DNA of 64,000 bases from Anaerolineales bacterium (GTDB lineage Bacteria; Chloroflexota; Anaerolineae; Anaerolineales; Villigracilaceae), in contig JACKAV010000001.1 in the NCBI GenBank assembly GCA_020634895.1, forward strand, positions 186,001 to 250,000, given 5' to 3'. The position numbers and the translations under genes are program-made. The notes under the pieces were generated by a model. That model had not been told where the DNA came from and ran no database searches. It saw nothing but the letters and a program-made list of their open reading frames with translations. This document shows positions 58,981-64,000 of this stretch, piece after piece; position 1 is the first letter of the stretch; every line of letters starts with the position of its first letter.

Positions 58981-58999
58981 TCAAAAAACATCTCCAACT

Positions 59000-59028
59000 G
59001 TATCGCTGTTTGTATCGGTTATCGATAC
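59000..59028. promoter_or_regulatory. GTATCG half-site cluster upstream of the STAND gene
   Basis: GTATCG occurs at 59000-59005 and 59012-59017, and the inverted CGATAC at 59023-59028. The last two form a palindrome with a 5-base spacer. It lies between the divergent STAND and lipoprotein genes and could be an operator for the XRE domain. Confidence 0.5.
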
Positions 59029-59143
59029 CTGCATGAACCTGCAAAAGTGTAGATTTGGAGCATTGTGCGGAGTATACCACCAGGAAGGTGATGTACTCAG
59101 GCAGCGCACCTTGCGCTGAATTTAACTCTTGAGGAGAGAAAAA

Positions 59144-59530
59144 ATGAAATCGAAAATCTTTATTTTGTTGGTTGGTTTGATGTTGATCGCATTGGCTGTA
59201 ACGGCTTGTGGCGGAGCTGCAAAGTCTAATTTTCCCACCGGCAAATTTATCCAAGAGGGCACAGAGGATCAGGGAATGATCTTCAACGAAGATGGAACCT
59301 TCACAGCCTTTAGCGGACCCTACACGCTGGTACGCGCAACCTATACAGTGGAAGGTAATGTCTTTACTGAAACATCCAATAACGGCGGCTGTTCGACCAA
59401 TGTCAGCTTTAACTACACCTACGACAACTCCAAACTGACCTTCACATACGTTGGCAACCCAGAAGATGATAAAGCATGCGACGGGCGTTATGCAGGTTTT
59501 AATAATGTCACCTATATGCTGACGAAATAA
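59144..59530 (+). CDS. Small hypothetical lipoprotein
   Basis: The 128-residue protein has a lipoprotein signal (AVTACGG lipobox) and a mature part of about 100 residues rich in Thr/Asn/Gly, with Cys-containing segments (NNGGCST and DKACDG) that may form a disulfide. The beta-rich GTFTAF and YTYDNSKLTFTY strands resemble the lipocalin-like or DUF-type 'META/NlpE' style, but I cannot name a family. GAGGAG precedes the ATG at 59144. It is divergent from the STAND regulator. Confidence 0.65.
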   Translation: MKSKIFILLVGLMLIALAVTACGGAAKSNFPTGKFIQEGTEDQGMIFNEDGTFTAFSGPYTLVRATYTVEGNVFTETSNNGGCSTNVSFNYTYDNSKLTFTYVGNPEDDKACDGRYAGFNNVTYMLTK

Positions 59531-59602
59531 GTCTCAATTTATATTCCAAACAGACAGCCGCTGAAAATGCGGCTGTCTTGTGTTTAATAATTTGCCTCAC
59601 GG

Positions 59603-59608
59603 TATAAT
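59603..59608 (+). promoter_or_regulatory. -10 box for the EamA gene
   Basis: TATAAT lies 24 bases before the TTG start; a GGAGG ribosome site lies between them. Confidence 0.6.
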
Positions 59609-59632
59609 CGCGCTCATTCTTTTGGAGGCAAC

Positions 59633-60475
59633 TTGACTTCTATTCTCTTCGGTCTTATGTCCGCGTTCACCTGGGGCGCGGGAGATTTTACGGGTGGGCT
59701 GGCAGCGCGAAAGGTCGGGGCGTACCGCTCCGTATTTTATGCGGAAGTGATCGGCGTTTTCTTTCTTTTTGGCGTGCTTCTCTTTGTCGACGAACCGCTG
59801 CCGGATACACGCGCGCGTCTGTTTGCGATGGTGGCGGGTGCGCTTGGGTCTGCCGGGCTGATCCTTCTATATCATGCGATGTCCATTGGGATGATGAGCA
59901 TTGCTGCCCCAGTCTCGGCGTTGCTGGCGGCGGTCTTGCCGGTTGTGGTCGGAATTTTTACTGAAGGTCTTCCCAGATATCTGACCTTGATCGGATTCGC
60001 CTTTGCACTGGCAGCGGTCTGGCTCATCTCTCAAAGCGAGAATGGCGTCAAGGATATCCTCTCGCATCTCTCGGACTTGAAGCTGCCTCTGCTTGCAGGC
60101 ATTGGATTCGGCTTTTACTTTGTCCTCATGCACCAAGCCGCCCGCGATGGTGGCGCCGTCTGGCTGATGATCTTCTCGCGCACAGGCGGACTCATCCTCG
60201 TCACTGCCTATTTGTTGATCACGCGTGTTTCATGGAAGATCGAACTTTCCGCGCTGCCGATCATTTCCATGAACGGAATCCTCGATTTGGGCGGCAACTT
60301 CTTCTTTATCCTTGCCGGACAAGCCGGGCGGTTGGACGTGGCGTCTGTGTTGAGTTCGCTCTTCCCCGGTGCGACAGTAATGCTGGCGTGGATCTTCCTC
60401 AAAGAACGCCTGAACCGCAATCAGTGGATCGGCGTTGCCTTTGCCTTGACCGCCATCATGTTGATGACAATCTGA
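59633..60475 (+). CDS. EamA/DMT-superfamily transporter with a TTG start
   Basis: The 280-residue protein has ten hydrophobic helices in two EamA repeats (SAFTWGAGDFTGGLAARKVG and ILDLGGNFFFILAGQAG). It should export small metabolites. The start at TTG 59633 is chosen because a GGAGG site lies 5 bases before it; an ATG eight codons on would remove the first helix turn. Confidence 0.85.
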   Translation: MTSILFGLMSAFTWGAGDFTGGLAARKVGAYRSVFYAEVIGVFFLFGVLLFVDEPLPDTRARLFAMVAGALGSAGLILLYHAMSIGMMSIAAPVSALLAAVLPVVVGIFTEGLPRYLTLIGFAFALAAVWLISQSENGVKDILSHLSDLKLPLLAGIGFGFYFVLMHQAARDGGAVWLMIFSRTGGLILVTAYLLITRVSWKIELSALPIISMNGILDLGGNFFFILAGQAGRLDVASVLSSLFPGATVMLAWIFLKERLNRNQWIGVAFALTAIMLMTI

Positions 60476-60557
60476 TATGCCCATGATGGGGGATACCCTG
60501 AAGCTCTTGAACTCATAAAATTGTGCCCAATCGATTAATGCCACATGGAGAGATTTT

Positions 60558-61190
60558 ATGAGTTCAGCTTACGACCGTAACTACGCCTTGCAGCAAGTCC
60601 GCTATTTCACCGCCGCCGACCTGGAAGCCAACAAACAGGGACAATATTCCCAGCCTCAACTTGACCGCTTCAAAGCGGAACGCGATTTCATTCAGAATTC
60701 CGTTGGAAAATATGAGAACAAAACGCCGATTGTTTCGATCATATTCGGCGTTGGTTTCCTCTTTTTTGTAGTTATCCTGTATCTCTTCGGGCTTTTTGAC
60801 TCGTTTCAAACGATGCTTGGCAGTCTCTTCCTGCCCGTCATGGCGGGCGCGCTCATTTTTATAATGTTGTTCATCTTCGTGATCATTCCCCGGTCATATA
60901 AATCTTCGGTCGAGATGTACAAGTCGATGGGCACACCGCTGTCAGAACGGCCGCTCAGCTCGATACAAGTCATCGAGGCGCGCGCGGACGCGTACAAATC
61001 TCAAGCCGGAATCAACCGCCGCGGTCACAGCGTATCCGCCCAGGTTTCATATATCCTGCAAATGGACAGCATCAAATTTCACGTCACTGAAGAGTTGATG
61101 AACGCCGTTGAAAATAAGAGCCTTTATCGGGTCTACTGCACGAACGATGGCGGCGTGTGGACGCTTCTCAGCATGGAGGCGTTGGATTGA
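60558..61190 (+). CDS. Two-helix membrane protein of unknown function
   Basis: The 210-residue protein has a soluble start (about 1-55), two transmembrane helices (about 57-80 and 88-110) and a C-terminal domain (about 120-210) with an IEARADAYKSQ segment. I do not recognise a family. It is expressed after the EamA gene with an 82-base gap and ends before a terminator. Confidence 0.6.
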   Translation: MSSAYDRNYALQQVRYFTAADLEANKQGQYSQPQLDRFKAERDFIQNSVGKYENKTPIVSIIFGVGFLFFVVILYLFGLFDSFQTMLGSLFLPVMAGALIFIMLFIFVIIPRSYKSSVEMYKSMGTPLSERPLSSIQVIEARADAYKSQAGINRRGHSVSAQVSYILQMDSIKFHVTEELMNAVENKSLYRVYCTNDGGVWTLLSMEALD

Positions 61191-61256
61191 TGAATTTGTG
61201 GTAAACTCCAGCCCGCTGTAATTCTGGGAACTTGTTTTGATCGCTCTGATTGATGT

Positions 61257-61283
61257 AAGCCCGAGACGCATCCGGGCTTTTTT
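61257..61283 (+). terminator. Terminator upstream of the DEAD-box gene
   Basis: AAGCCCG and CGGGCTT form a stem around AGACGCATC, followed by T6. Confidence 0.8.
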
Positions 61284-61334
61284 GTTGGGCGGGTGAGCCT
61301 GCAAAGGCGAACCTTGTTGAGCAGGAAGAAGTTG

Positions 61335-61390
61335 GTTGAGTCATCAGAACATCCCTTATTTCGTTGAGACGACGCATACGCCGACTCAAC
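61335..61390 (+). promoter_or_regulatory. Possible structured leader of the DEAD-box helicase gene
   Basis: GTTGAGTC (61335-61342) can pair with GACTCAAC (61383-61390). A second left arm GTTGAG (61363-61368) can pair with the same right arm, so two exclusive hairpins are possible, 12 bases before the ATG. Confidence 0.4.
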
Positions 61391-61402
61391 ACAAGGATAA
61401 AA

Positions 61403-63055
61403 ATGACAACCGATTTTTCTTCTCTCAACCTGCGTGACGAGATCATGCAGGCTATCACTGAACTCGGCTATGCCGAGCCGACTCCCATTCAGGCTGGCAT
61501 GATTCCGCTCATGCTCACCGGCGTGGATGTGATCGGGCAAGCCCAAACCGGCACAGGCAAAACCGCTGCCTTTGCCCTCCCCATTCTCAATAACTTTGCA
61601 AAACAAAAAAATCCGCAGGCGCTGATCCTCGCGCCGACGCGTGAACTCGCGCTCCAGGTCGCCGACTCGATGAACGAGTACGGCAAGCATTTGCATTTGC
61701 GTGTGCTCGCCGTCTATGGCGGTCAACCCTATGGACCGCAGATCAACAGTCTGCAGCGCGGCGTGGATATCGTCGTCGGAACGCCGGGGCGTTTGATCGA
61801 CCTGTTGGAGCGCAAGGTGCTTTTCCTCAACGGCGTCAAGACCGTTGTGCTCGATGAAGCCGACGAGATGCTCAACATGGGTTTTATCGAAGATGTCGAA
61901 ATGATTCTGGATGCAACTCCTGAGGATCGACAGACCGCGCTCTTCAGTGCGACCATGCCGCCGCGCATCCGCAAACTGGCAGAACGCTTCATGCGGGACC
62001 CGCAGTCTGTGATCATCAAACGAGACACACTCACCGCCGCAGCCATCGAACAGCGCTATTACTTCGTCCATGAAAGCCACAAGACCAATGCGTTGACGCG
62101 TCTCTTTGAAGTGGAGCCGATCCACAGCGCGTTGATCTTTACCCGCACCCGCGCCGAAACCAGCACGCTTGCGAATGAACTTGTTGTGCGCGGAATCCCC
62201 GCTGAAGCCATCAGCGGCGACCTTGACCAGCAAGCCCGCGAACGTGTACTTGGACGTTTCCGCGCGAATCAGTTGAAGGTGCTCGTCGCTACGGATGTGG
62301 CTGCCCGCGGTTTGGATATCGACGATATTTCACATGTCTTCAACTATCATCTGCCCGACGATGCTGAAGTGTACATTCACCGCATCGGTCGTACCGGGCG
62401 CGCTGGTAAGACGGGCGTGGCAATCACCTTGCTTTCACCAAAAGAGAAGCGCCGCCTGCGCGAAGTCGAAGCGTTGACGAAACAGCCTGTCAAGCAGTCT
62501 GAATTACCTACAACAGAAGATATTGCCAAACATCGCGAGTCCCAGGTTGTGGAGAAACTCAAAGTCTGGCTTGGGCGTGGACGTTTCAAGCGCGAACTCG
62601 AAATGGTGCAGGAACTGGTCGAAGCTGGACACGATCCTTTGGATATTGCTGCGGCTGCGTTGAAACTTTCCCGCGGCGATGAGAGACAACGTCCGATCGC
62701 TGAGATCGCTGAAGTGAAGGATGTGCGTATGGAGCGGGGTAGGAAGGAACGCTTCGGGCGTAGGGATGAGTCTGGTCGTGGAGACAAGATGAGGTCCAGA
62801 GGGAGCCGTACTCATGAAGAGGGGATGATCCGCTGTAAGATCAACAAAGGCAAGGCGCACAACATCCGCCCGAATGACATCGTTGGGCAGATCGCCTTCC
62901 ATGCCAATATCCCCGGCTATACCATTGGGAAGATCCGCATCGAAGAGAAAGTCTCATTTGTGGATATTCCAGAAGAGGCGCTCGATCAGGTGCTCAAGCA
63001 CAGCGGGAATTACAAGATTGGCAAGGAAAAATTCAGCGTAGTAAAAGCGCATTAA
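61403..63055 (+). CDS. deaD: DEAD-box RNA helicase with DbpA-type RNA-binding domain
   Basis: The 550-residue protein has the Q motif TPIQAGMIP, motif I AQTGTGKT, PTRELA, DEAD (VLDEADEML), SAT (FSATMP), and HRIGRTGRAG, then a Lys/Arg-rich linker (about 430-465) and a C-terminal DbpA-like RNA-binding domain (IRCKINKGKAHNIRPNDIV). It remodels RNA in ribosome assembly or at low temperature. I start at 61403 (MTTDFSS). A structured leader may regulate it. Confidence 0.95.
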   Translation: MTTDFSSLNLRDEIMQAITELGYAEPTPIQAGMIPLMLTGVDVIGQAQTGTGKTAAFALPILNNFAKQKNPQALILAPTRELALQVADSMNEYGKHLHLRVLAVYGGQPYGPQINSLQRGVDIVVGTPGRLIDLLERKVLFLNGVKTVVLDEADEMLNMGFIEDVEMILDATPEDRQTALFSATMPPRIRKLAERFMRDPQSVIIKRDTLTAAAIEQRYYFVHESHKTNALTRLFEVEPIHSALIFTRTRAETSTLANELVVRGIPAEAISGDLDQQARERVLGRFRANQLKVLVATDVAARGLDIDDISHVFNYHLPDDAEVYIHRIGRTGRAGKTGVAITLLSPKEKRRLREVEALTKQPVKQSELPTTEDIAKHRESQVVEKLKVWLGRGRFKRELEMVQELVEAGHDPLDIAAAALKLSRGDERQRPIAEIAEVKDVRMERGRKERFGRRDESGRGDKMRSRGSRTHEEGMIRCKINKGKAHNIRPNDIVGQIAFHANIPGYTIGKIRIEEKVSFVDIPEEALDQVLKHSGNYKIGKEKFSVVKAH

Positions 63056-63061
63056 AAAATC

Positions 63062-63083
63062 AGACCCCGAATGTTCGGGGTCT
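63062..63083. terminator. Bidirectional terminator between deaD and ppgK
   Basis: AGACCCCGAA and TTCGGGGTCT pair around TG, with a T-run after it and A-rich sequence before it. Confidence 0.88.
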
Positions 63084-63094
63084 TTTTGTATGAA

Positions 63095-63829
63095 TTACTT
63101 CTCTTGTGAGAACAGTGCCGCTCCCACGATACCGGCTTCATTTTGAAATTGCGCCGGGACGATCTTTGTTTGCAGGTCGAGCAGCGGAAGGAAGTTTTCA
63201 TGGCGTTTGCTGATGCCGCCGCCAATGATGAATAGGTCGGGCCAGAAAAGTTTTTCCATTTCGTTCAGGTAGTTGTTCAGCCGCTTGGCATATTTTTTCC
63301 ATGAGAGCCCGTCGCGTTTGCGCGCCGCAGCGGATGCGCGGTATTCGGCGTCTTCATCTTTCATCTTAAGATGACCGAACTCGGTATTCGGCAGCAGGTG
63401 TCCGTTGTAGAAAATGGCGGTTCCGATGCCGGTTCCGAGTGTGAGCATGATGATGGTGCCGCTCTGGTCTTTGCCTGCGCCGAATGCCATCTCCGCCATG
63501 CCGGCAACATCTGCGTCATTGCCGACCTTGCAAGCACAGCCGGTGGTGGAGGAAAACAGTTCGTCTGAATTAAGTCCGATCCACTTTTTTGAGACGTTCG
63601 CCGCCATCATCACGATGCCTCGTTTGATGGGGGCGGGGAAGCCGATGCCGATCTGACCTTTCCATTTGAACGATTTCGCGATCTCCGCAACGATCTCGGC
63701 AACTGGCTGGGGCTTTGCGCCTTCCGGTGTTTCAATGCGGATGCGTTCCGCCAGTAACTCTCCTGTACGAACATTTACGGGGGCGCCTTTGATGCCAGAC
63801 CCGCCGATATCTATACCTAACGCCTGCAT
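63095..63829 (-). CDS. ppgK: Polyphosphate glucokinase (ROK family)
   Basis: The 244-residue protein has the ATP/polyphosphate loop DIGGSGIKG (9-17), the sugar-binding GNDADVAG and the ROK/PpgK EFGHLKMKD, and a phosphate loop LGTGIGTA. PpgK phosphorylates glucose with polyphosphate. The ATG at 63829 follows AGGAG by 6 bases; the TTG at 63835 would be too close to it. Complete length. Confidence 0.9.
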   Translation of the reverse strand: MQALGIDIGGSGIKGAPVNVRTGELLAERIRIETPEGAKPQPVAEIVAEIAKSFKWKGQIGIGFPAPIKRGIVMMAANVSKKWIGLNSDELFSSTTGCACKVGNDADVAGMAEMAFGAGKDQSGTIIMLTLGTGIGTAIFYNGHLLPNTEFGHLKMKDEDAEYRASAAARKRDGLSWKKYAKRLNNYLNEMEKLFWPDLFIIGGGISKRHENFLPLLDLQTKIVPAQFQNEAGIVGAALFSQEK

Positions 63830-63936
63830 TGCCAACTCCTGTAAAAAAGTAATGAATGCCGTATTTCAGGGCATTGCTCTCAAAATATAACATTTATTTT
63901 ACCCGCGCGATGCAGGGAAATGGGTGGTTTTTGCCC

Positions 63937-63964
63937 TTGACAGATAGGCGATTCTCTGTAGAAT
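63937..63964 (+). promoter_or_regulatory. Strong promoter pointing out of the window
   Basis: TTGACA (63937-63942), a 16-base spacer and TAGAAT (63959-63964). The controlled gene lies beyond the right edge. The -10 box is within a perfect inverted repeat (AGGCGATTCT and AGAATCGCCT, 63946-63955 and 63960-63969). Confidence 0.8.
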
Positions 63965-63966
63965 CG

Positions 63967-64000
63967 CCTTTATCGTTAAAATAAATTTTAACGATAAAGG
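63967..64000. promoter_or_regulatory. 34-base perfect palindrome, probable operator
   Basis: CCTTTATCGTTAAAAT (63967-63982), AA, and the exact complement (63985-64000). Each half holds a TTTAnCGnTAAA-like unit with central CG, as in LacI-type operators. It directly follows the -10 box, so a bound repressor would block the promoter. Confidence 0.7.

Noticed and set aside
61133..62233. A 366-codon open frame on the minus strand
   Set aside because: It is antisense to the DEAD-box helicase and has no family-like motif.
1..64000. tRNA, rRNA, insertion sequence or prophage
   Set aside because: No cloverleaf with a T-loop GTTCRA pattern, no rRNA core sequence, no transposase or integrase-like protein was found by eye; a tRNAscan or HMM search could still find a weak case.

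Overview
The window looks like chromosomal DNA of a member of the Chloroflexota, most likely Anaerolineae-like. This is inference from several clues: a RibXYZ-type riboflavin ABC importer under an FMN riboswitch, a polyphosphate glucokinase, a valS T-box, NTF2-PBP and STAND-type regulators, mid-50s GC, and many short palindromic intergenic repeats. No rRNA, tRNA, CRISPR array, transposase or phage gene was recognised. Nearly all of the sequence is coding, in short operons on both strands.

Layout. 1-1.3 kb: thioredoxin-like protein plus CcdA. 1.4-4.5 kb: ComEC-like channel plus an S51 peptidase (minus). 4.6-6.7 kb: SDR/DUF2867 protein and a divergent PlsY homologue. 6.8-10.6 kb (minus): an overlapping trio of membrane protein, VWA-like/FHA protein and PP2C phosphatase. 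10.7-13.2 kb (minus): purine cluster xpt-HIT-guaA. 13.4-18.4 kb: maf, penicillin-binding protein, rsgA, holB. 18.5-19.4 kb: msrB and a GlsB-type protein. 19.4-22.4 kb (minus): FMN riboswitch followed by ribX, ribY, ribZ. 22.7-23.9 kb: a TIR-TPR protein. 23.9-27 kb (minus): valS behind a T-box, with two palindromic repeat inserts inside its coding sequence. 27-31.7 kb: TauE/SafE protein, then (minus) a cobalamin riboswitch driving btuF-btuC-GNAT-btuD. 31.7-38.5 kb (minus): GT87-like membrane protein, second SDR/DUF2867 protein, SulP-STAS-cNMP transporter, and a trimethylamine/histamine-dehydrogenase-like flavoprotein. 38.5-46 kb (minus): lipoprotein, YciI/YwbE pair, MoCo-sulfurase-like enzyme, operon nth-ybaK-folK-FAH, and an MBL-fold protein with asparaginase II. 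46-48.9 kb: GAF/PAS histidine kinase and a divergent HAD hydrolase. 49-56 kb (minus): MarR-regulated cluster of SDR, heterodimeric ABC exporter and MFS exporter. 56.1-59 kb: a STAND regulator with a decayed fragment of a paralogue next to it. 59-63 kb: lipoprotein, EamA transporter, membrane protein, DEAD-box helicase. 63-64 kb: polyphosphate glucokinase and a divergent promoter with two stacked palindromes at the edge.

Gene expression is RNA-rich: an FMN riboswitch with two tandem terminators, a cobalamin riboswitch, a T-box and several Rho-independent terminators. Many genes are coupled by one- to four-base stop/start overlaps, and several promoters place the -10 box only 6-10 bases before the start codon, which points to leaderless transcripts. 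Start codons were moved inward wherever the longest open frame ran through a riboswitch, repeat or neighbouring gene.
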